Positions 8,384 to 17,117 of a stretch of 43,446 nucleotides of DNA are shown one piece after another. The position numbers and the translations under genes were made by a program. The notes under the pieces are model-generated. The model had not been told where the DNA came from, did no database searches, and was given only the letters and a program-made list of their open reading frames with translations. Every line of letters begins with the position of its first letter. Within the stretch, counting starts at the first letter, position 1. Source of the stretch: an uncultured Bacteroidota bacterium. Lineage in GTDB: Bacteria > Bacteroidota > Bacteroidia > Flavobacteriales > Flavobacteriaceae. The DNA lies in contig CACLGW010000009.1 of NCBI GenBank assembly GCA_902606525.1, positions 1 through 43,446 on the forward strand, in the 5' to 3' direction.

Positions 8384-8416
8384 TTTGTAACATTTTGTTT
8401 TAAATAATTATTTTTG
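8384..8416 (+). promoter_or_regulatory. Putative Bacteroidetes-type promoter of the ACT-domain gene
   Basis: TTTG at 8384-8387 and TATTTTTG (TAnnTTTG) at 8409-8416 are separated by 21 bases, within the spacing expected for the primary Bacteroidetes sigma factor. The gene start at 8456 is 40 bases downstream. The surrounding 196-base intergenic region is very AT-rich, so chance matches are possible. Confidence 0.45.
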
Positions 8417-8455
8417 TTATAATAATGATTATAATATTTAAACACTCTTTATATT

Positions 8456-9115
8456 ATGAAAACCATTGCCTCAACAGTCACCGAATATATTAAGACAAAA
8501 CCTTACCTAGCCTCTGCACTAGCTGACGGAATAATAAATCTCACTTCCTTAGCAAGAAATATCCATGGTGATATTGAGTCATTAATGAGAAAGTCTGTCA
8601 ATCAGGGTGCAATAATTATGTCTCTAAAACGAGTATCAGATGACACTAGTTTTACTTTAACAAAAAAAATTATTAACGTATTAAAAAATCTTGGAGATAT
8701 TACAGTACGATCCTCTTTAATAGATTATGGCTTTCTACTTTCAGAAACTTTATTAATAACCCAGGCTAACCTACTAAAAAAAATTGAAGATAAAAAAGAT
8801 GTTTTTTATACATCTTCAAGGGGAGTCGCCGAGAGCAATATTGTAGTGAGTAAAAACATAGTTTCATTAGTTGACGGACTTTTTAAAAACGAAGTTTGTC
8901 ACACTAAAAGAGAAAATTTATCCTCGATTACTATTAAACTTCCCAGTAATAATATTAATATTCCAGGAATATATTATTTTATTTTTCAACGCTTATCTTG
9001 GGAGGGGGTAAATATTATAGAAGTTATTTCAACTTCTAACGAATTTACCATATTAGTAGATGAAGATCAGGTAGATATTGCTTTTAAAGTGATAAAAAAT
9101 CTCAAAGGTCTTTAG
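8456..9115 (+). CDS. ACT-domain regulatory-like protein
   Basis: A 219-residue cytosolic protein. The C-terminal 70 residues (ITIKLPSNNINIPGIYYFIF through EFTILVDEDQVDIAFKVI) follow the ACT fold seen in aspartate kinases: strand, helix beginning at the glycine-proline turn, strand, strand, helix. No kinase domain precedes it. The N-terminal 80 residues (VTEYIKTKPYLASALADGIINLTSLARNI) are helical and resemble a small DNA-binding or dimerisation unit. Such short proteins occur in Bacteroidetes and are often mislabelled aspartate kinase. ACT domains bind amino acids, so a ligand-responsive regulator is plausible but not shown. It is monocistronic, and its stop overlaps the convergent mfd stop by 4 bases. 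Confidence 0.75.
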   Translation: MKTIASTVTEYIKTKPYLASALADGIINLTSLARNIHGDIESLMRKSVNQGAIIMSLKRVSDDTSFTLTKKIINVLKNLGDITVRSSLIDYGFLLSETLLITQANLLKKIEDKKDVFYTSSRGVAESNIVVSKNIVSLVDGLFKNEVCHTKRENLSSITIKLPSNNINIPGIYYFIFQRLSWEGVNIIEVISTSNEFTILVDEDQVDIAFKVIKNLKGL

Positions 9116-12100
9116 TCTTTATTACTAATTGAAAGAAAAAATTTAATTAAACTTTTTACGTCTTTAATATCAGCTATTGATAATAAAAGCCTTGGTCCAT
9201 TAGCTGTATTTTTCTCTTTTAGTGTTAAACGATCTGGAGATTTTTGAATTTGATTGATTAAATAACTAAAACCTTCACTTTTGAAGAATTGGCTTTGTTG
9301 ATCTGAAAGGAAATAAGACAGACAACGTTCTTTTTTAATTATCAACCTTTCAATACCTAGACGTCCAGCTACCCATTTTAATCGAACACTTTCAAGCAAT
9401 TCTTTCGCCTCTAGAGGAAGAGGACCAAACCTATCTATAAGTTTGGCTTCATATGCTTCGAGTTCTTGGGTTGTTTTTAACTGACTCAATTCTTGATAAA
9501 GGGCAAGACGTTCTTTGACAATATTGACATAATCATCAGGGATATAAATTTCCATATCCGTATCAATTTGAACCTCTTTAACATAAGTTTTGATCTGATC
9601 GTTTTCCTCCGATTCATAGAGCGATTTAAACTCATTTTCTTTCAGCTCTTCTATGGCTTGTTGTAAAATTTTCTGATAGGTCTCAAAGCCCATTTCATTG
9701 ATAAATCCACTTTGTTCTCCACCTAATAAATCTCCCGCACCTCGTATTTCTAAATCTTTCATTGCGATTTGGATTCCAGAACCTATAGCAGAAAATTGTT
9801 CTATGGTTTTTATACGCTTTTGAGCATCAGAACTCATCGTAGTATAAGGAGGGGTTATAAAGTAACAAAAGGCTTTTTTATTGCTCCTGCCTACACGACC
9901 TCGCATTTGGTGCAGATCACTAAGTCCGAAATTGTTGGCATTGTTAATGAAGATGGTATTGGCATTGGGCACATCTAAACCGTTTTCAATAATGGTAGTA
10001 GCAATTAAAATATCGTATTCTCCATTCATAAACCGCAACAAGGTTTGCTCCAGTTTTCGCCCTTCCATTTGACCATGACCCACTGCTATTCGCGCATCAG
10101 GAACAAGACGTTGTAAGAGGCCAGCCATTTCCATAATATTTTCAACACGGTTGTTTATAAAAAAGACCTGTCCTCCGCGTTGCAATTCATACAGGATTCC
10201 ATCTCGAATTTGAGTTTCGCTAAAACGAACAACTTCACTATCTATAGGATATCGGTTAGGAGGAGGTGTGGCAATTAATGAAAGATCCCTTGCGGCCATT
10301 AGGCTGAATTGAAGTGTTCTGGGAATTGGTGTGGCGGTTAGAGTCAGTACATCTATGTTGGCTTTTAGAGATCGAATTTTCTCTTTGACTGCTACACCAA
10401 ATTTTTGCTCCTCATCAACGATCAATAAACCCAAATCGTGAAAAATCACATTTTTACTAACCAATTGGTGTGTTCCAATTAAAATGTCAATTTTTCCATC
10501 TGCCAAATCCTTTAAAATTTGAGTTCTGTCTTTGGTAGTTCGAAAGCGATTGAGGTAATCCACCCTTACTGGGAGGTCTCTTAAACGCTGAGAAAAGGTT
10601 TTAAAATGTTGAAAGGCTAAGATGGTTGTTGGTACGAGTACTACAACTTGCTTACTGTTATCTACCGCTTTAAAAGCTGCACGGATGGCAACCTCAGTTT
10701 TTCCAAAACCTACATCACCACAAACAAGTCGATCCATAGGCCGAGTTGATTCCATATCCGTTTTAATGGCTTGAGTTGCTTTTTCTTGATCGGGGGTGTC
10801 TTCAAATAAAAAAGAAGCTTCTAATTCCCACTGTAAATAGCTGTCGGGATCAAAGGCAAAACCTATTTTTTGCTTTCTTTTGGCGTAGAGTTCAATTAGA
10901 TTGAAGGCAATTTCCTTAACCTTGTTTTTTGTTTTTTGTTTGAGTGCTTTCCAAGCTTTAGAGCCTAATTTATAGATCTTGGGGGCGGACCCATCTTTTC
11001 CAGCATAACGACTAATCTTATGTAAGGAGTGAATGCTTAAATATAGAATATCTCGTTCCCCATAAAACAGTTTGATGGCTTCTTGCCATTTTCCCTCTAC
11101 TTCAATGCGTTGTAGGCCCCCAAAAGTTCCAATCCCATGATCGATATGAGTAACAAAGTCGCCTATTTCCATTTGGGTCAACTCTTTTAAGCTGAGGGCT
11201 TCTTTTTTTCTGCGATCCGATTTAAGCTGATATTTGTGATATCGTTCAAAAATCTGATGATCTGAAAAGCAAGCCCACTGAGCTTCTAAGTCTTCAAAAC
11301 CTTCATAAATAGGCAACACTTCAGTTTGATAATGGATGTCTCCTTCCATTTCTTCAAAAATATCATGAAATCGTTTGGCTTGTTGTTCATTACTACAAAA
11401 AAGGGTATTGTTATAACCTTGATCCTTATTTTGGTTAAGGTGTGAAACAAGAAGGTCAAATTTTTTATTAAACGTAGGTTGGGGACTTTGCTTGATTAAA
11501 AGCTGTTCTTTAATTTTAATGTGCGTTGTTTTTTCAAGTACAAATACCGAACGATTTTGACAGTCTGCAATCCATTCTTGGGGTTTGACAAATAAAATTT
11601 CTGGAGCATATTGAGTCATTGTATCCATTTCTTGATATACTTTCTCTGCTTTTTCGTAAAGTTGCTCCAATCGATCGGTTGTCTTATCGAGATCTGCAAA
11701 AACAACAGAACTCTCTGATGAAAAGAAGGAAAGTAAGGATTTTCGTTTATCGGTAAAGTCGTGATCGGAGGTATTGGGCAGTATTTCAATCTCCTCAAAA
11801 GCGCTTATCGAGCGTTGGCTACTGACATCAAAACTAGAAAGTCGTTCTACAGTTTCATCAAAAAATTCAATTCGGTATGGGTGCTGATAGGCAAAAGAAA
11901 AAACATCAATAATTCCACCACGTACAGCAAATTCTCCAGGACCTGTTACAAAATCTACGCGTTCAAAACCTATTTCAAAAAGACGCTCATTAATATGATT
12001 CAGCGATACCTCGGTGTTTTTTTTTAGTTTGAGTGTAATCCGTTTTAAGGTATGTTGAGAAATAATTTTTTCAAAAATAGCTTGGGGATAGGTTACAATG

Positions 12101-12486
12101 ATCCTTGGTTTTTTTGAGGAACTCAGCTTTTTTAATACTTCTGCTCGAAGTAAGATGTTTGCATTGTCGGTCGTTTCTTGAGCATAGGCTTGTCGATAGC
12201 TGGCTGGAAAAAAGAGTACTTCGGATGCCCCGAGGAAACGTTCGAAGTCATTTAAAAAATAAGCTGCTTGTTCTGCATTCTCATGGATAACCAAAAGCGA
12301 TTGATCTTGTTTTTGGAATGCAGCTGCAAAACGAAAGGAAAAACCCGAACCTACTAAACCTTTGATATGGACGCACTGCTTCTCAGAAAAAGCTGCAAGT
12401 AGTTTTTTCTGGGAACTAAGATTATCAAATACGTTTAATAACGGATTGATCGTTTTTTTGGTAAATATAAAGGCTTGAAAGTTAAT
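9112..12486 (-). CDS. mfd: Transcription-repair coupling factor Mfd (start codon non-standard)
   Basis: Mfd removes RNA polymerase stalled at lesions and recruits UvrA. The protein has the UvrB-like N-terminal module (VDFVTGPGEFAVRGGIIDVF), the RNA polymerase-interacting CarD-like domain (IGDFVTHIDHGIGTFGGL), and an SF2 translocase with Walker A GDVGFGKTEVAIRA, DEEQ box LLIVDEEQKFGV and LTATPIPRTL, then the TRG and C-terminal D7 domains. The first conventional start in frame is TTG at 12294, giving 1060 residues, but homologous sequence continues upstream (GLVGSGFSF, AAAFQ, LLVIHENAEQAAYFLNDFE). The open frame reaches a stop at 12493 with no ATG, GTG or TTG. An ATT at 12484-12486, overlapping the pdeM TAA, gives 1124 residues, the usual length; ATA at 12468 or ATC at 12450 are alternatives. 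Last gene of the repair operon. Confidence 0.93.
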   Translation of the reverse strand: MNFQAFIFTKKTINPLLNVFDNLSSQKKLLAAFSEKQCVHIKGLVGSGFSFRFAAAFQKQDQSLLVIHENAEQAAYFLNDFERFLGASEVLFFPASYRQAYAQETTDNANILLRAEVLKKLSSSKKPRIIVTYPQAIFEKIISQHTLKRITLKLKKNTEVSLNHINERLFEIGFERVDFVTGPGEFAVRGGIIDVFSFAYQHPYRIEFFDETVERLSSFDVSSQRSISAFEEIEILPNTSDHDFTDKRKSLLSFFSSESSVVFADLDKTTDRLEQLYEKAEKVYQEMDTMTQYAPEILFVKPQEWIADCQNRSVFVLEKTTHIKIKEQLLIKQSPQPTFNKKFDLLVSHLNQNKDQGYNNTLFCSNEQQAKRFHDIFEEMEGDIHYQTEVLPIYEGFEDLEAQWACFSDHQIFERYHKYQLKSDRRKKEALSLKELTQMEIGDFVTHIDHGIGTFGGLQRIEVEGKWQEAIKLFYGERDILYLSIHSLHKISRYAGKDGSAPKIYKLGSKAWKALKQKTKNKVKEIAFNLIELYAKRKQKIGFAFDPDSYLQWELEASFLFEDTPDQEKATQAIKTDMESTRPMDRLVCGDVGFGKTEVAIRAAFKAVDNSKQVVVLVPTTILAFQHFKTFSQRLRDLPVRVDYLNRFRTTKDRTQILKDLADGKIDILIGTHQLVSKNVIFHDLGLLIVDEEQKFGVAVKEKIRSLKANIDVLTLTATPIPRTLQFSLMAARDLSLIATPPPNRYPIDSEVVRFSETQIRDGILYELQRGGQVFFINNRVENIMEMAGLLQRLVPDARIAVGHGQMEGRKLEQTLLRFMNGEYDILIATTIIENGLDVPNANTIFINNANNFGLSDLHQMRGRVGRSNKKAFCYFITPPYTTMSSDAQKRIKTIEQFSAIGSGIQIAMKDLEIRGAGDLLGGEQSGFINEMGFETYQKILQQAIEELKENEFKSLYESEENDQIKTYVKEVQIDTDMEIYIPDDYVNIVKERLALYQELSQLKTTQELEAYEAKLIDRFGPLPLEAKELLESVRLKWVAGRLGIERLIIKKERCLSYFLSDQQSQFFKSEGFSYLINQIQKSPDRLTLKEKNTANGPRLLLSIADIKDVKSLIKFFLSISNKD

Positions 12487-13120
12487 TCTTGTCTATTTCC
12501 ATAACTTCTTTTCCCGAGGTGATGTAGACACAATCCCCTTCTTTAGGAGTAAGGATATGCAATCCTGTAAAAGCTCCAAAAGCAGGAAGAATCAATTGAT
12601 TTTGACTTTGGTAAAAGCAGGGCATTTTAAGTTGTTGAAGCCCTGCACCTTTGAGTTTTACCCCAGGATGGACATGACCACAAAAAACGAAGTTTTCTTT
12701 TTTTTCGGTAGGAAAATGGGAAAAGTAAAAAGTATCTTCCTTGAAATCAGGTGTAACAGTAATGCCCAGTTGTTTAAATTTCCACGCAGGAATTACATCA
12801 TGATTTCCTTCAATAAGGATCAACTCGCTTTGCTGCTGTTTGACCCAAGCGCTAAACAAGTGCCATTCGTTGTTTTGAAAACTGTGGAAAAGATCGCCTA
12901 AAAAAAGCAGGCGTTCCACTTCAAATTCATTTAAAAGAAGGGTAATTTTTTCATAGAAAGCACCCTCAGCTTTTCGGGGAACCGCAATGCCATTTTTCCG
13001 AAAATGAGCTACTTTCCCAAGGTGGACATCCGCAAGCATTAGGGTCTTTTTTTCTTCCCAATAAAGGGCACCGCTTGGGTGTAAGTCAAAATGATTTCCA
13101 TTGATTTGTATCCGTTTCAT
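12482..13120 (-). CDS. pdeM: Ligase-associated DNA damage response phosphoesterase/endonuclease PdeM
   Basis: A 212-residue calcineurin-like metallophosphoesterase. All five metal-binding motifs are visible: LADVHLGK (D-x-H), FLGDLFHS (GD), EGNHD (GNHD), SHFP, and CGHVHPG (GH-x-H). It belongs to the set that accompanies a DNA ligase, an Lhr-type helicase and a beta-lactamase-fold exonuclease in many bacteria; the Pseudomonas putida version has been studied biochemically as a nuclease/phosphoesterase. Its start overlaps the helicase stop by 4 bases (ATGA type). Its TAA overlaps the candidate ATT start of mfd. Base composition is higher in GC than flanking genes. The physiological substrate is not known from sequence. 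Confidence 0.93.
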   Translation of the reverse strand: MKRIQINGNHFDLHPSGALYWEEKKTLMLADVHLGKVAHFRKNGIAVPRKAEGAFYEKITLLLNEFEVERLLFLGDLFHSFQNNEWHLFSAWVKQQQSELILIEGNHDVIPAWKFKQLGITVTPDFKEDTFYFSHFPTEKKENFVFCGHVHPGVKLKGAGLQQLKMPCFYQSQNQLILPAFGAFTGLHILTPKEGDCVYITSGKEVMEIDKN

Positions 13121-15534
13121 TGTCCAACTTTCTCAAGTTGAAGATACATTTTCTTGATTCGATCTTCTACACTTTCTGAAGAGAGTTTGGAACGAATACG
13201 ATCGGTAATCAAAGGAAAGGAAAAAGGAGTGGGTTGACTACAATCACACCAAACGATATTTTGCTCTAGAATATTTTCAAAAACCTGGGTCATCCTACCC
13301 CGCTCTATCCCGTGATCAAAAGTTTCTTCAAGGGCTTGTTGGTACAATAAGTTGTCGGGCTCATAGTCTTTAAACACATCGTAAAATAATTGGGAGCCAC
13401 TTTGCAGGTGTTTGGCTTTTATAGGTTTGTTAGGGAAGCCTTGAAAAACGATACCTGAGATGACTGCGATATCCCTAAAGCGACGTCTTGCCATTTCAGA
13501 AATATTGATGCTTTTTTCTAAATCTTCGTGTAAATAATCTAAAGTCAGCAGATTGTTATCCAAAAAGTCTTCTTTAGAAAAGGCTTGATCCGATAAAAGT
13601 TCAAAGCCATAATCATTAAAGGACATACTAAAAGTAATGGGAGACATCAAACTTATTCGGTAGGCCATCAAACTGGCTAGGGCCTCGTGGATGGCATAAC
13701 CCTCAAAAGGATAGAATACTGTATGAAAGCCTTCTTTCGTTTCGAAGCGTTCTATTAAAAACTGATGAGGTTGGGGTACAATAGATTCTTTCAATTGTTG
13801 TCGAAACACAGGAGCAAGAGCTTTAAATTCTGGAGTGTCTTGATTGCGTTGGTCAAACAAAGCCTTTTTTAAGAGGTCGCTAAGGTGCGCACTAAAGCTC
13901 ATCCGTCCACTCATCCAGGCGGGTATTCTACTTTTTTTTGATTTGGACTTACGGACGATTACCTCCATATTGTACATTCGTATCAGTTCCAAGTTTCTCC
14001 CCGAAAAAGTGAAAACGTCTCCGGGTTTTATTTTGGCTACAAACCATTCTTCAACCGTACCCAAATAACCTCCTTTTTGATAACGTACTTTTAGATTGGC
14101 ATCGCTCACTATGGTTCCCATTGAGAGTCGGTGGCGCATGGCGATCCCTTTGTTTAAGACCTTAAGACTTCCATCTTCTAAGACAGTCACTTTCTTGTAT
14201 TCGTCATAATGTTCCAGACTTTGACTTCCTCTAACCAAAAAATTAATCATCCATTGCCAACGTTCATTGTCAAGGGTTTGAAAACAAAAAGTGTTTTGAA
14301 TTATTGGGAATAATTCTTTGGGATGAAAACCACTCCCCACAGCAAGGGTCATTAGAAATTGAACTACCACATCATAGGCGTTGAGATATGGAACACGATC
14401 TTCTATTTGCTGTTGTTCTATTCCCCGTTGTAATGCTACAGATTCGATGAGTTCCATGGCGTGGGTAGGGAGAAAGTAAATAATACTAGAAGCTTTGGGA
14501 CGATGACCACTACGCCCTGCTCTTTGAATAAATCTTCCTACACCCTTAGGACTCCCAATCTGAATACAGTTCTCAACAGGGCTGAAGTCAACGCCTAAAT
14601 CTAAACTAGAAGTACAAACTACGACTTTAAGTTGTTCCTTTCGAAGTGCTTCTTCAACCCACAAGCGAATTTTTTTGTCGATACTGCCATGGTGCATGGC
14701 CATGTTTCCTGCCAAATTTGGATCGGCATCTAAAAGGCGATGGAACCAAATTTCACATTGGGCACGTGTATTAGTAAAAATCAATGTGGTTTTGTTTTTC
14801 TGCACCAATTTTAATACTTGAGGTAAAAGATGAATGCCCAAATGTCCTCGCCAAGGGAAGCTTTCCATGTTTTTGGGTAAAATGGATTTTACCTTAATTT
14901 TTTTATTAATCTCAGCATTTACCGTAGTGTAATTTTCTGTTGGACCTAATAAGATTTCTCTTGCCAAGTCTTTATTTCCTAGGGTGGCAGAAATTCCCCA
15001 GACCTTTAAATTGGGTAAGAAAGAGCGTAAATAGGCTAGCGCCAATTCTACTTGCACTCCTCTTTTGGTTCCGAGTAGTTCGTGCCACTCGTCTACAACC
15101 ACTACTTTGAGGTGCTGAAATTGTTTTTGATGGTCTTTGGTACTTAAGAGCACATGAAGACTCTCTGGGGTAGTGATCAATCCAAAAGAAGGTTTTCGCT
15201 TTTGTTTGGCACGTTCGCTTTGGGAAGTATCTCCAGTTCGAAGGGCAATTTGTAAGTCGGGAATTAGATCCTTTGTCATTCGCTGAGTGGCTTGCTGTAT
15301 TTCTACTGCCAAAGCACGCAAGGGTGTAAGCCAAAGGGCCTGAATTCCATTAGGATGTTTCTTTGATTGAAAGGCTTCTTGGATAATCCCGCCCCAAAGC
15401 GCATAGGTTTTTCCGCTTCCTGTAGGGGAGTGTAACATTCCATTTTTTCCTTGATCATAGGCCTTCCAGCATTCTTTTTGAAAAGCCTGAGGACGCCAAC
15501 CTTGATCGCCAAACCATTGAGTGACTTCTTTCAT
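13117..15534 (-). CDS. Ligase-associated DEXH-box DNA helicase (Lhr-core type)
   Basis: An 805-residue SF2 helicase. Motif I is HSPTGSGKTYA near residue 35, motif II reads VDEWHEL (DEWH), motif III is SATLGN, and the second RecA-like domain has VCTSSLDLGVDF and QRAGRSGHRP (motif VI). A winged-helix and Lhr-core domain follow to the C-terminus, including the FTFSGRNLELIRMY segment characteristic of the group. Known relatives are ATP-dependent 3'-5' translocases that unwind RNA:DNA and DNA duplexes. The gene overlaps the ligase upstream and pdeM downstream by 4 bases each, implying translational coupling and fixed stoichiometry in the repair cassette. Length is normal for Lhr-core without the long C-terminal extension of E. 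coli Lhr. Confidence 0.95.
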   Translation of the reverse strand: MKEVTQWFGDQGWRPQAFQKECWKAYDQGKNGMLHSPTGSGKTYALWGGIIQEAFQSKKHPNGIQALWLTPLRALAVEIQQATQRMTKDLIPDLQIALRTGDTSQSERAKQKRKPSFGLITTPESLHVLLSTKDHQKQFQHLKVVVVDEWHELLGTKRGVQVELALAYLRSFLPNLKVWGISATLGNKDLAREILLGPTENYTTVNAEINKKIKVKSILPKNMESFPWRGHLGIHLLPQVLKLVQKNKTTLIFTNTRAQCEIWFHRLLDADPNLAGNMAMHHGSIDKKIRLWVEEALRKEQLKVVVCTSSLDLGVDFSPVENCIQIGSPKGVGRFIQRAGRSGHRPKASSIIYFLPTHAMELIESVALQRGIEQQQIEDRVPYLNAYDVVVQFLMTLAVGSGFHPKELFPIIQNTFCFQTLDNERWQWMINFLVRGSQSLEHYDEYKKVTVLEDGSLKVLNKGIAMRHRLSMGTIVSDANLKVRYQKGGYLGTVEEWFVAKIKPGDVFTFSGRNLELIRMYNMEVIVRKSKSKKSRIPAWMSGRMSFSAHLSDLLKKALFDQRNQDTPEFKALAPVFRQQLKESIVPQPHQFLIERFETKEGFHTVFYPFEGYAIHEALASLMAYRISLMSPITFSMSFNDYGFELLSDQAFSKEDFLDNNLLTLDYLHEDLEKSINISEMARRRFRDIAVISGIVFQGFPNKPIKAKHLQSGSQLFYDVFKDYEPDNLLYQQALEETFDHGIERGRMTQVFENILEQNIVWCDCSQPTPFSFPLITDRIRSKLSSESVEDRIKKMYLQLEKVGQ

Positions 15535-17117
15535 TCCAGTAACTTTTTAATGTCTTCTAGGCTATTGGCCTCAGCAATTTTTTTATCGTGACGCCAACGT
15601 AAAATCCTTGGGAAACGGACAGCGACTCCGCTCTTATGACGTGGGGAAGTAGCGATACCCTCAAAGGCAATTTCAAAAACCAACTCTGGTTTTACTTGAC
15701 GTACAGGGCCAAAACGGTCAGTAGTATTATTTTTGACAAACTGATCTACTTGCTTTATTTCTGCATCCGTTAAACCGGAGTAGGCCTTGGCAAAAGTGAC
15801 TAATTCTTCATCTTGCCATAGCGCAAAGGTGTAATCTGTATAAAGATTGGTGCGTCTTCCATGCCCCCGCATGGCATAGGTCAAGACTGCGTCTATGGTA
15901 TTAGGGTCCGATTTCCACTTCCACCACACCCCTTTTTTCCGCCCTACCCCATAGGGAGAGTCTTTGTGTTTTAGCATTAGTCCCTCACTACGCATTTGTT
16001 GAGCTCGTTCACGTTCTCGCGCAACTTTTTCCCAAGTGGAGAAACGCTCTATTTCCGATAAAAGTAAAGGAACTCCTTCTCTTTTGGTTTTTTTATACAA
16101 AGCAGCCAAAAGTTCTTGCCGTTGTGCAAGGGGTAACCAACGAATGTCTTTTCCTTCCCATTCCAAAAGGTCGTATAACATGATGACAATGGGTACTTCA
16201 TTTTGTAATTTTTGAGAAACGATCTTTCTTCCTATTCGTTTTTGAAGGGTATTAAAATCACCAATCACTCCATTTTTATAAGGCAAGAGTTCACCATCCA
16301 CTACTGTTCCGTTAGGAAGGTGATCTGCGAGGCAAGCCAGTTCGGGAAATTTATCCGTGATTAATTCTTCTCCACGACTCCATAAAAAATGTTTGTTTTC
16401 CCGAACAATTAATTGAGAACGCATGCCGTCCCATTTGTGTTCGATGTGCCAGTTTTCGATGGCTTCTTTTTCTTGAAAATCTTCTTCTAAGGCATAGGCC
16501 AAAAAGAAGGGATAGGGTTGGGAGATTTGATCTTCTGGATTGGGGTTCAAGATGAGTTCGTCAAAGGTGGTGGTCTGGGGAGACCATTGGCCCATCAAGC
16601 GATGAGCCAAGATATTTTCGTCTATATCGACTGCTTTTGACAAGGCACGGGTCATTAATTTTTGACTCACACCGATGCGAAATCCCCCTGTGAGAATTTT
16701 ATTAAAGACAAAGCGTTCAAAGTTGTCTAGGCTCTTCCAACGTTTAAGAATATAGGCTTTTTTCTCTTCCTCCTTTTTGGATTTTAAGGCAATGATTTCT
16801 TTAATGCATTGGGAGAGTGAAGGGGGAGTTTCTTCAGCCTCCTGTCGGACTAAAAGGGCAATGGTTTCGGCGAGGTCTCCCACAATATGATAGGATTCTT
16901 CAAAAAGCCATTCGGGTAATTGTGCGAGTTCTGCTGCCCAGGCACGCATCAAGGTGGTGGTGACTGGGCGCGACGGTCTGCGATGGGATAGTAAGGCGAC
17001 TGCCCATAGCGCATTTTCTTTGGGAGCTTGCTTAAAATAGTTTGCCAAAGCTGCTACCTTTTGGTTGGTTTTGTTGGTACTATCCAACTGTTCTATAAGT
17101 CCTGCAAAACGTCTCAT
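15531..17117 (-). CDS. ATP-dependent DNA ligase (ligase-associated cassette)
   Basis: A 528-residue ATP-dependent ligase that seals nicks in duplex DNA through a lysine-AMP intermediate. The nucleotidyl lysine is K228 in EHKWDGMR (K-x-DG motif I). Further motifs follow: DGELLPY, MLYDLLEW, EGLMLKHKDSPY and WWKWKSDP (motifs III to V). The N-terminal 200 residues form the helical DNA-binding domain; the C-terminus from about 420 is the OB-fold. Bacteria replicate with the NAD-dependent LigA, so this is an accessory repair ligase. It lies between the exonuclease and the helicase with 4-bp overlaps at both ends. The start at 17117 is an ATG within ATGA. Sampled lines are near 50 percent GC, well above the window average. 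Confidence 0.95.
   Translation of the reverse strand: MRRFAGLIEQLDSTNKTNQKVAALANYFKQAPKENALWAVALLSHRRPSRPVTTTLMRAWAAELAQLPEWLFEESYHIVGDLAETIALLVRQEAEETPPSLSQCIKEIIALKSKKEEEKKAYILKRWKSLDNFERFVFNKILTGGFRIGVSQKLMTRALSKAVDIDENILAHRLMGQWSPQTTTFDELILNPNPEDQISQPYPFFLAYALEEDFQEKEAIENWHIEHKWDGMRSQLIVRENKHFLWSRGEELITDKFPELACLADHLPNGTVVDGELLPYKNGVIGDFNTLQKRIGRKIVSQKLQNEVPIVIMLYDLLEWEGKDIRWLPLAQRQELLAALYKKTKREGVPLLLSEIERFSTWEKVARERERAQQMRSEGLMLKHKDSPYGVGRKKGVWWKWKSDPNTIDAVLTYAMRGHGRRTNLYTDYTFALWQDEELVTFAKAYSGLTDAEIKQVDQFVKNNTTDRFGPVRQVKPELVFEIAFEGIATSPRHKSGVAVRFPRILRWRHDKKIAEANSLEDIKKLLE

Noticed and set aside
11761-12290. Plus-strand open frames of 88 and 61 codons opposite mfd
   Set aside because: They are antisense to conserved mfd sequence, with no start context or recognisable protein features.
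9112-12294. mfd as an N-terminally truncated pseudogene
   Set aside because: Homologous sequence continues in frame upstream, all helicase motifs are intact and the reading frame is uninterrupted; only the start codon is non-standard.
12450-12502. Frameshift in the T7 run hiding an ATG start of mfd
   Set aside because: Checked the other two minus-strand frames: the only ATG in range codes the last residues of PdeM and the third frame has none, so a one-base shift gives no better start.
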